This document shows, piece by piece, positions 57,922 through 64,000 of a DNA stretch of 64,000 bases. The notes beneath the pieces were generated by a model that did not search any database, was not told the origin of the DNA, and saw only the letters and a program-made list of their open reading frames with translations. The stretch's first letter is position 1. Each line of letters begins with the position of its first letter. The translations under genes and the position numbers were made by a program. This stretch comes from Clostridium jeddahitimonense (lineage in GTDB: Bacteria; Bacillota; Clostridia; Clostridiales; Clostridiaceae): positions 2,200,854 to 2,264,853 of the forward strand of contig LM994670.1 of NCBI GenBank assembly GCA_000753455.2, written 5' to 3'.

Positions 57922-58019
57922 AACCACGAAAAAAGATAACGAAATTTTATCGTTAACCTTCGTGGTTATTTAAATACTTATAGATTATTGAATTACTTTA
58001 CCTTTAGTGAACCTTCGTG
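57922..58019 (-). promoter_or_regulatory. Attenuator-like leader RNA of the ABC importer operon
   Basis: On the minus strand a first hairpin GTGAA/TTCAC presents CACGAAGG in its loop (complement of 58012-58019). After about 47 nt the same octamer recurs (complement of 57957-57964) as part of a 9-bp terminator stem AACCACGAA/TTCGTGGTT, with an inner TAACGA/TCGTTA hairpin, followed by TTTTATTTTTA. Both octamer copies are complementary to the terminator 3' arm, so alternative pairing is possible. No known riboswitch class recognised. Confidence 0.55.
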
Positions 58020-58032
58020 ATTCACACTTTAA

Positions 58033-58061
58033 ATCTTACCTTATTTTTACATTTTTGTCAA
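58033..58061 (-). promoter_or_regulatory. Promoter of the ABC importer operon
   Basis: A perfect -35 TTGACA (complement of 58056-58061) and -10 TAAGAT (58033-58038) are exactly 17 bp apart. The predicted start near 58026 places the first leader hairpin at the very 5' end of the RNA. Confidence 0.75.
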
Positions 58062-58165
58062 TATAATTTTAGGGTGATTTTAAATATTAACTATATTTTA
58101 TCTTTTCATTTTAGATTTAATTATATTCTAGAAAAATACTATAATTTAATTCAATACCATTTCTA

Positions 58166-58918
58166 CTATTTAATAACTAATTCTACAGGACAGTGGTCTG
58201 ATCCTAATACTTCTGCATGTATTTTTGCACTATCTAATCTATCTTCTAGTGAATTTGATACTACAAAATAATCAATTCTCCATCCAGCATTATTTTTTCT
58301 TGCATTAAATCTATATGACCACCAAGAATAAGCTCCAGTTAATTCTGGATAAAAATATCTAAATGTATCAATAAATCCTGAATTTAAAAGAGTAGTAAAC
58401 TTTTCTCTTTCGTCATCTGTAAATCCTGCATTTTTTCTATTTGTAGATGGGTTTTTTAAATCTATCTCTTTATGAGCTACATTAAGATCTCCGCACAAAA
58501 TAACAGGTTTATTTTTTTCTAACGACTTTAGATACTCTCTAAAATCATCTTCCCATTTCATTCTATAATCTAATCTAGCTAATTCATTTTGAGAATTCGG
58601 AGTGTATACAGTAATTACATAATAATTTTCAAACTCTAATGTAATTACCCTCCCTTCTTTATCATGCTCTTCTATGTTAATTCCATAAGAAACAGATAAG
58701 GGTTTAACTTTTGTAAAAATAGCTGTTCCTGAATACCCCTTTCTTTCTGCATAATTCCAATATTGATAATATCCTTCTAACTCTAAGTTTATTTGTCCTT
58801 CTTGTAATTTACTTTCTTGAATACAAAAAACATCTGCATCTACTTCTTTAAAAAAGTCTAAAAATCCTTTCTGTACGCAAGCTCTTATTCCATTTACATT
58901 CCATGATATTAATTTCAT
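58166..58918 (-). CDS. xth: Exodeoxyribonuclease III
   Basis: A 250-residue Mg2+-dependent AP endonuclease and 3'-5' exonuclease for base excision repair. Marks: [19 protein letters not shown] (metal Glu), [42 protein letters not shown] and the catalytic [10 protein letters not shown]. The ATG at 58918 is chosen for GGAGG 7 nt upstream; a GTG four codons earlier lies within that site. Monocistronic or read through toward the importer operon. Confidence 0.95.
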   Translation of the reverse strand: MKLISWNVNGIRACVQKGFLDFFKEVDADVFCIQESKLQEGQINLELEGYYQYWNYAERKGYSGTAIFTKVKPLSVSYGINIEEHDKEGRVITLEFENYYVITVYTPNSQNELARLDYRMKWEDDFREYLKSLEKNKPVILCGDLNVAHKEIDLKNPSTNRKNAGFTDDEREKFTTLLNSGFIDTFRYFYPELTGAYSWWSYRFNARKNNAGWRIDYFVVSNSLEDRLDSAKIHAEVLGSDHCPVELVIK

Positions 58919-59062
58919 AGTTTCCTCCACTGTTTATTATCCTATATTTCTCACTCAATACTAAGATATATTTATATATCTATTCTAACATCTGACTAAT
59001 TGAAACTTCAATTTAAAACCATATTTTCAAGCAATTATCTATTAATCTCCAGTCTTAAAGTC

Positions 59063-60298
59063 TTAATTATATAAAGGATATTTTTCGCATAAAGTTTTCA
59101 CTCTATTTTTTAATTCTGTTAAATCTGAATCTTTGTTTAAAATTGCATCATTAATTATTGCAGCTACCTCTACAATATCTTCTTCCTTAAATCCCCTGGT
59201 TGTAACCGCAGCTGTTCCTATTCTAATCCCTGATGTGATAAATGGACTTCTTGTTTCATTTGGAACAGTATTTTTATTTACAGTAATTCCTATACTATCT
59301 AATAACTTTTCAGCCTCTTTACCTGTAATATCCGTATTTGATAAATCTAATAATAACAAATGATTATCTGTTCCCTTTGATACAATATTAAATCCAAATT
59401 TAATTAACTCATCAGAAAGAATCTTACAATTCTTTACTACATCCTTTATATACGTAACAAATTTTTCTTCAGATGCTTCTTTAAAACATACAGCCTTTCC
59501 TGCTATAACATGCATAAGTGGACCACCTTGCATTCCTGGGAAAATATTCTTATCTAATTCTTTAGCATACTTTTCTTTGCATAAAATTAGTCCCCCCCTA
59601 GGTCCTCTTAATGTTTTATGAGTTGTTGATGTAACAAAATCAGCATAAGGAACTGGAGATGGATGTACCCCTGCTGCAACTAATCCAGCTATATGAGCCA
59701 TATCTACCATTAATATAGCTCCCACTTCATCACAAATATCTCTAAACTTTTTAAAGTCAATTACTCTAGAATAAGCACTGGCTCCTGCTACAATTAACTT
59801 AGGTTTACTTTCTAAAGCAATCTTTCTTACTTCCTCATAATCTATTTCTTCTGTTATTTTATCTACCCCGTAGAACACGAAGTTAAATAATTTTCCTGAA
59901 AAGTTTACTGGTGAACCATGAGTTAGATGACCTCCATTGTTCAAATCCATTCCTAATACTGTATCTCCAGGATTTAATACCGAAAAATATACCGCCATAT
60001 TAGCTTGTGATCCTGAATGTGGTTGCACATTAGCATGCTCAGCATTAAATAACCTTTTTGCTCTCTCTATAGCTATTTCTTCAACTGTATCAACTATATG
60101 ACATCCTCCGTAATATCTTCTATTTGGATATCCTTCTGCATATTTGTTTGTTAAATAAGATCCCATAGCTTCCATTACAGCTTTAGATGTAAAATTTTCA
60201 GATGCAATAAGTTCTATTCCATCTCTTTGCCTTTCTAACTCCTTTTGAACTAGATTAAATATTTCATTATCCTCTTCTTTTAAATTATTAAAATTCAT
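59063..60298 (-). CDS. glyA: Serine hydroxymethyltransferase
   Basis: A 411-residue PLP enzyme that converts serine and tetrahydrofolate to glycine and methylene-tetrahydrofolate. [61 protein letters not shown] and the PLP Lys in [14 protein letters not shown] are all conserved. AAGGTGA lies 5-6 nt before the ATG at 60298. It is divergent from a threonine/serine exporter, so serine supply and export meet at this intergenic region. Confidence 0.97.
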   Translation of the reverse strand: MNFNNLKEEDNEIFNLVQKELERQRDGIELIASENFTSKAVMEAMGSYLTNKYAEGYPNRRYYGGCHIVDTVEEIAIERAKRLFNAEHANVQPHSGSQANMAVYFSVLNPGDTVLGMDLNNGGHLTHGSPVNFSGKLFNFVFYGVDKITEEIDYEEVRKIALESKPKLIVAGASAYSRVIDFKKFRDICDEVGAILMVDMAHIAGLVAAGVHPSPVPYADFVTSTTHKTLRGPRGGLILCKEKYAKELDKNIFPGMQGGPLMHVIAGKAVCFKEASEEKFVTYIKDVVKNCKILSDELIKFGFNIVSKGTDNHLLLLDLSNTDITGKEAEKLLDSIGITVNKNTVPNETRSPFITSGIRIGTAAVTTRGFKEEDIVEVAAIINDAILNKDSDLTELKNRVKTLCEKYPLYN

Positions 60299-60376
60299 CC
60301 TCATCACCTTTTTTCTTTTTTTCTAAATTATAATTTTTTTCTAAGTACATATCAACTGTTTTTTTACTTTATCTAA

Positions 60377-60385
60377 TGTTATAAT
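60377..60385 (+). promoter_or_regulatory. Extended -10 promoter of the exporter operon
   Basis: TG-T-TATAAT, a perfect -10 with extended TG, lies about 34 nt before the first exporter gene; no clear -35. Confidence 0.55.
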
Positions 60386-60418
60386 ACATAAGTAAAATTT
60401 AATTTAGGAGAGATACTT

Positions 60419-61177
60419 ATGAATGAAATTCTTCAAGTCGCTACTTTTGCAGGTCAAATAATCCTGGAAAATGGTGGCGAAACATATAGAGTAGAAGAAA
60501 CTATTTGGCGAATATGTAAAGCTTTTGGAGCTGAAGAAGCTGAAAGTTTTGCTACTCCAACTGGAATTATGGCTTCCATTTGTCATGATGGTCAAACATA
60601 TTCTTTAATTAAAAGAGTATCTAAAAGAACTGTTGATTTATATAAAATCGATTTAGTAAATGACTTATCAAGAAATATTCTTTTAAAAAATCTTTCAGTT
60701 AAAGATTTTAAGATTGAGCTTCAAAAAATAAATAGGAGCGAAAGATATTCTAACACTATAACATTACTCTTCTCTGCTTTAGGCGCAGCTGCTTTTGCAA
60801 TTTTATTTGGTGGCAATATTCAAGACTTTGTAGCCGCATTTATAATAGGATTTATTATTAAATTCTTAACAATAAAGGGAAGTGATATGCAAATAAATCA
60901 ATTTTTTATAAATAGTTTATCAGCTGCTGTAGCTGCTTTTTTAGCAATAATCTTTATAAATATAAACTTAGCAGCAAATCTTGACCAAACTATAATAGGT
61001 TCGATAATGCTTCTTGTTCCTGGTCTAGCAATAACTAATGCTATTAGAGATACAATTGCAGGAGATTTATTATCTGGACTTACACGTGCTGCTGAAGCCT
61101 TTCTAGTTGCTATTTCAATTGCAGTAGGTTCAGGTGCTGTGTTAAGTTTTTGGTTATCTAACTTTGGAGGTATATAG
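60419..61177 (+). CDS. Threonine/serine exporter, ThrE N-terminal part
   Basis: A 252-residue protein with a cytosolic N-terminal domain (ENGGETYRVEETIWRICKAFGA, ESFATPTGIM) and five membrane segments from about residue 112. This is the DUF1212/ThrE_1 half of the threonine/serine exporter. LVPGLAITNAIRDTIAGDLLSGLTRAAEA is a strong family mark. AGGAGAG precedes the ATG. The C-terminal half is a separate gene starting at the next base. Confidence 0.93.
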   Translation: MNEILQVATFAGQIILENGGETYRVEETIWRICKAFGAEEAESFATPTGIMASICHDGQTYSLIKRVSKRTVDLYKIDLVNDLSRNILLKNLSVKDFKIELQKINRSERYSNTITLLFSALGAAAFAILFGGNIQDFVAAFIIGFIIKFLTIKGSDMQINQFFINSLSAAVAAFLAIIFININLAANLDQTIIGSIMLLVPGLAITNAIRDTIAGDLLSGLTRAAEAFLVAISIAVGSGAVLSFWLSNFGGI

Positions 61178-61609
61178 ATGTTAATTGCTCAAACATTTTC
61201 TGCTTTTTTAGCTACTTTAGGCTTTGGAATAATTTTTAATATTAAAGGAAAGAAACTTTTCTTTGCATCACTTGGTGGTGCTATTAGCTGGTTTTTTTAC
61301 TCATTGTCACTTAAATTTAATTTATCTGAATTATCATCTTTATTTATATCTGCAATATTTTTTAGTTCCTACTGTGAAGTATTTGCAAGAATATTAAGAA
61401 CTCCAGTAACTACTCTTGTAATTTGTTCGCTTATTCCTTTAGTACCTGGTGGTGGTATGTATTATACTATGTTAGAAGCTGTAAATGGTAATATATCAAA
61501 GTCTTTAGATTTAGGATTAAACACTTTAGCTTCTGCTGGAACATTAGCTTTAGGAATAATTTTCGTATCAACAATAACAAAATTATTTACCGTACATAAA
61601 AGACGTTAA
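61178..61609 (+). CDS. Threonine/serine exporter, ThrE C-terminal part (DUF3815)
   Basis: A 143-residue protein with four membrane segments corresponding to the second half of ThrE. It has FFSSYCEVFARILRTPVTTLVI and LVPGGGMYYTMLEAVNG. Its ATG directly follows the TAG of the first half, so the two are translationally coupled and likely form one heteromeric exporter. Confidence 0.92.
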   Translation: MLIAQTFSAFLATLGFGIIFNIKGKKLFFASLGGAISWFFYSLSLKFNLSELSSLFISAIFFSSYCEVFARILRTPVTTLVICSLIPLVPGGGMYYTMLEAVNGNISKSLDLGLNTLASAGTLALGIIFVSTITKLFTVHKRR

Positions 61610-61641
61610 AAAAGGAAATGATTTAAATCATTTCCTTTTTT
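61607..61641. terminator. Terminator after the exporter operon
   Basis: AAAAAAGGAAATGATTT and AAATCATTTCCTTTTTT form a 17-bp stem with no loop excess, ending in a T run. Confidence 0.9.
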
Positions 61642-61688
61642 AAGTTAAGGAGAAATATAAAATCTCATCTGCAAAATGTCTTAACTTA
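61641..61688. repeat. Inverted repeat, 9-bp arms
   Basis: TAAGTTAAG (61641-61649) and CTTAACTTA (61680-61688) are perfect complements separated by 30 nt, in the gap between the exporter operon and the CsoR-family gene. It may be a further transcript-end structure or an operator; no function is shown. Confidence 0.4.
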
Positions 61689-61808
61689 TATATGAATTGT
61701 ACAAGCTATTAAATTATTTGTCAATAATTTATGAATATTTTTATTAAATTATTAAGAAAACTCAACTTTTAGTTATTCTTTATCAAATAGCTTGAAATCA
61801 AAAACTAT

Positions 61809-62078
61809 CTACTTTATAAAAGTATTTATATTTTTTATAAGCTTCTTTACATTCTCATATTCTTTAGAATTTTCATCTAGTTGTAAACAATTATTTGCAT
61901 AACTTTCAATAATCATTCCTCCAACTTTATTAATAGCTGATCTAACTGCTAATACTTGAATTAATATATCATCGCAACATACATTCTTATCAACCATTCC
62001 TTGTATACCTTTAACTTGGCCTTCTATTCTTTTTAATCGATTTATAATATCTTTATTAAGCTTTTCATCTTTATCCAT
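61809..62078 (-). CDS. CsoR/FrmR-family (DUF156) transcriptional repressor with altered ligand set
   Basis: An 89-residue all-helical repressor: NRLKRIEGQVKGIQGMVD, then VCCDDILIQVLAVRSAINKVG and IIESYANNCL. In the numbering of the family Cys35 and Cys64 are kept, but the position of the copper-binding His60 is Tyr. It may sense persulfides or another signal rather than Cu(I). Start at the ATG at 62078, with AGGAGAG upstream. No copper pump or sulfur gene lies next to it, so its target is unknown. Confidence 0.9.
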   Translation of the reverse strand: MDKDEKLNKDIINRLKRIEGQVKGIQGMVDKNVCCDDILIQVLAVRSAINKVGGMIIESYANNCLQLDENSKEYENVKKLIKNINTFIK

Positions 62079-62209
62079 TTTTTCTCTCCTAATAACTATA
62101 TATGGTATATTGTAACACTTAATTAACAATTTGTGAAATATAGTTATAAGATCATCTTTTCATAATGTTAATACTTTTTATTTAAGTTTATTTTTTTATT
62201 AAATTTTAA

Positions 62210-62232
62210 ATCCCAGCTTATAAAGCTGGGAT
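62210..62232 (-). terminator. Hairpin after the small basic gene
   Basis: ATCCCAGCTT and AAGCTGGGAT pair over 3 nt. On the minus strand the tail is TTAAAATTTAAT, a weak U-tract; it nevertheless sits right after the 47-codon gene. Confidence 0.65.
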
Positions 62233-62236
62233 CATT

Positions 62237-62380
62237 TTATTTTTTCTTTGTTAACTTCTTATATAATTTTGCATTGGTAACTAAGTCCATGAAATCATCA
62301 GCCATTTCAACTAAAAGATTTCCTTTAACTTTACCTTTACGAAGTTTTCTTTTAATATTTTTCATAGGCCCTTTTTTCAT
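62237..62380 (-). CDS. Small basic protein, 47 residues, unknown
   Basis: AGGAGG at 8-nt spacing precedes an ATG opening a 47-residue very basic protein (MKKGPMKNIKRKLRKGKVKGN..., a central acidic-hydrophobic patch EMADDFMDLV, and a LTKKKK-like end). It could bind nucleic acid, but no family is recognised. A hairpin follows its stop. It lies between the CsoR-family gene and aspS, all leftward. Confidence 0.6.
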   Translation of the reverse strand: MKKGPMKNIKRKLRKGKVKGNLLVEMADDFMDLVTNAKLYKKLTKKK

Positions 62381-62492
62381 CTTAAGTTCCTCCTATCTTT
62401 ACTATAATAAGTACAGTATATATTTTATACAAAATATAATTTTTTATCCTTGCACTTTCGTAATATATAAACATAAAATTATTTATAAAAAA

Positions 62493-62518
62493 AGGAGCTA
62501 AAGTTACATCTAGCTCCT
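62493..62518 (-). terminator. Terminator after aspS
   Basis: AGGAGCTA and TAGCTCCT pair over a 10-nt loop, followed on the minus strand by a run of T. Confidence 0.85.
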
Positions 62519-62524
62519 CTTCTA

Positions 62525-64000
62525 CTATTCTGATTTATCTTTTTTATCAATTCCTAATTCATCTAATTGTTTTTGATCAACTACATTTGGTGCTTCACTT
62601 AAGTAGCAGTATGCATTTTGATTTTTAGGGAATGCAACAACATCTTTAATATTATCAGTTCCTGCTAAGAACATTGCCATTCTATCAAGCCCAAATGCTA
62701 ATCCTCCATGTGGTGGTGGCCCAAACTTAAATGCATCTATTAAGAATCCAAATCTCTCTTGAGCTGACTCTTCTGTAAATCCTAAAGCTTTAAACATTCT
62801 TGTTTGAAGGCTTGAATCATGTATTCTTATTGATCCCCCACCTAATTCTTCACCATTAAGGACTAAGTCGTATGCTTTAGATCTTACAGCTCCTGGATTT
62901 GTATCTAACATTTCTAGGTCTTCATCCATTGGTGATGTAAATGGATGGTGAGCTGCAAAATATCTTCCTTCTTCTTCATCATATTCAAATAATGGGAATT
63001 CTGTAATCCAACAGAAGTTAAATTCTGATTTATCTTTAATTAAGTCAAATTGTTTAGCAAGCTCTAATCTAAGTGCTCCTAAGCTTTGGAATACAACTGA
63101 GTTTTTATCTGATACTATAAGTATTGCATCTCCATTTTCAGCTCCCATAGTTTTAACTATGTTTTCTGTAACTTCATCAGTTAAGAATTTAGCTATAGAA
63201 GATTTATTTCCCTCTTCTTTAAGTTGAATCCAAGCAAGACCTTTAGCTTTATATGTCTTAACAAAATCAACTAATTTATCTAATTGCTTTCTTCCTAAAT
63301 CAGCTCCACCTTTTAAACATAACGCTCTAACAGATCCTCCATTTTCTATAGCAGATTTGAATACTACGAAGTCCATATCTTTAACAGCTTCTGTTATATC
63401 AGTTATCTCCATTCCAAATCTTAAATCTGGTTTATCTGAACCATACTTTTCCATAGCTTCTTTAAATGGCATTCTTCTAATTGGAAGTTTTATTTCATGT
63501 CCTAATACTTCTTTAAATACATGAGCTACAAGTCCCTCGTTCATAGCCATTACATCATCTTGCTCAACAAAACTCATTTCTAAGTCTATTTGTGTAAATT
63601 CTGGTTGTCTATTGGCTCTTAAATCTTCATCTCTAAAACATTTAGCAATTTGGAAGTATCTATCAAACCCTGATACCATTAATAATTGTTTAAATATTTG
63701 AGGCGATTGAGGAAGTGCATAGAACATTCCTGGGTAATTTCTTGATGGAACTAAATAATCTCTTGCTCCCTCTGGCGTACTCTTAGTTAAAATAGGTGTT
63801 TCAACTTCTAAGAAGCCATTATCATTTAGATAATTTCTTACTGCCATTGCAGCTTTACTTCTAATCATAAAAATTCTTTGCATATCAGGTCTTCTAAGGT
63901 CTAAGTATCTATACTTTAATCTTATATTTTCTGCTGCATCTAAATCTTCCTTAATATATATAGGAGGTGTTTCAGATTCTGAAAGAACTTTTATACTTTC
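62525..64000 (-). CDS. aspS: Aspartyl-tRNA synthetase, C-terminal part (5' end beyond the window)
   Basis: The frame stays open from an internal ATG at 63883 to the right edge of the window (…DLDAAENIRLKYRYLDLRRPDMQR…), so the gene continues off the sequence; 491 residues are visible. Class II motifs: motif 2 FRDEDLRANRQPEFTQ, the bacterial insertion domain (GAD) with FVKTYKAKGLAWIQL, and motif 3 GGLAFGLDRMAMFLAG. The N-terminal OB-fold anticodon domain is mostly missing. Discriminating versus non-discriminating charging cannot be decided without the N-terminus. Confidence 0.97.
   Translation of the reverse strand, partial: ESIKVLSESETPPIYIKEDLDAAENIRLKYRYLDLRRPDMQRIFMIRSKAAMAVRNYLNDNGFLEVETPILTKSTPEGARDYLVPSRNYPGMFYALPQSPQIFKQLLMVSGFDRYFQIAKCFRDEDLRANRQPEFTQIDLEMSFVEQDDVMAMNEGLVAHVFKEVLGHEIKLPIRRMPFKEAMEKYGSDKPDLRFGMEITDITEAVKDMDFVVFKSAIENGGSVRALCLKGGADLGRKQLDKLVDFVKTYKAKGLAWIQLKEEGNKSSIAKFLTDEVTENIVKTMGAENGDAILIVSDKNSVVFQSLGALRLELAKQFDLIKDKSEFNFCWITEFPLFEYDEEEGRYFAAHHPFTSPMDEDLEMLDTNPGAVRSKAYDLVLNGEELGGGSIRIHDSSLQTRMFKALGFTEESAQERFGFLIDAFKFGPPPHGGLAFGLDRMAMFLAGTDNIKDVVAFPKNQNAYCYLSEAPNVVDQKQLDELGIDKKDKSE

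Noticed and set aside
57900..58030. NiCo riboswitch before the importer operon
   Set aside because: Tempting because of the nickel context, but I could not fold a four-way junction with the known conserved bases; kept as an unclassified leader.
58017..58271. 84-codon frame across the importer promoter and the end of xth
   Set aside because: It covers a consensus promoter and the antisense of xth; no ribosome site.
1..64000. CRISPR arrays, insertion sequences, prophage, tRNA or rRNA genes
   Set aside because: None were seen on reading both strands; no transposase, integrase or spaced repeats appear.

Overview
The window is strongly AT-rich, uses mostly A/T-ending codons and has compact operons with strong AGGAGG-type ribosome binding sites and many short U-tract terminators. 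Gene content points to an anaerobic, endospore-forming member of Clostridium sensu stricto. It includes an alpha/beta-type spore SASP, a YtxC-like sporulation protein, a CwlD/PdaB-style peptidoglycan set, an HgdC-type dehydratase activator, a K+-dependent membrane pyrophosphatase, a T-box in front of valS, and several small proteins of a clostridial character. I see no phage, insertion sequence, CRISPR array, tRNA or rRNA. The stretch reads as chromosomal core with a ureolysis block.

Layout. 1-5.6 kb: Ktr/Trk potassium uptake (ktrB, start of ktrA), YtxC-like protein, a GME-fold-like hypothetical, Hsp33, a methyltransferase and a divergent SASP. 5.6-10.1 kb: lysine/diaminopimelate genes asd-dapA-dapB and, after a 54-codon gene and an inverted cobalamin adenosyltransferase gene, dapH. 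10.1-18.2 kb: two-OB-fold SSB-like protein, polysaccharide deacetylase, DUF4364, beta-propeller, TSCPD protein, amidase, deoD, folC, DUF3892, MATE pump. 18.2-25.6 kb: valS with a complete T-box leader, then a 1421-residue three-module 2-hydroxyacyl-CoA dehydratase activator-like protein. 25.6-42.4 kb: small orphan genes, a PsuK-like kinase, TPR protein, transglutaminase-like membrane protein, recX, M16 peptidase, an OmpR/EnvZ-type two-component pair, an SDR related to YmfI, a dipeptidase, a phosphoesterase, a secreted amidase-domain protein, and hppA. 42.4-44.3 kb: YgiQ radical SAM protein.

44.6-58.1 kb is the most coherent system. Transcribed leftward in order it holds: a promoter and structured attenuator-like leader; a five-gene peptide/nickel-type ABC importer; a lipoprotein beta-carbonic anhydrase; ureABC and ureEFGD; an ammonium channel (amtB); and a UreI/AmiS urea channel. 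Together these could bring in urea (UreI) and perhaps nickel (ABC importer), assemble and run urease, move ammonia (Amt), and convert the released CO2 to bicarbonate outside the membrane (carbonic anhydrase). The UreI homologue contains no histidine at all, so pH gating of the Helicobacter kind is not expected. 58-64 kb: exonuclease III, glyA, a split threonine/serine exporter, a CsoR-family repressor with an altered ligand set, a small basic protein and the 3' part of aspS.

Best candidates for something undescribed are the leader RNA before the ABC importer (a repeated CACGAAGG motif, one copy of which is the 5' arm of a terminator), the structured asd leader, the family of very small hydrophilic genes with their own ribosome sites and terminators, and a small gene split at a seven-A run. 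No window-wide novel system is demonstrated. All functions are from reading motifs by eye; no database search was possible.
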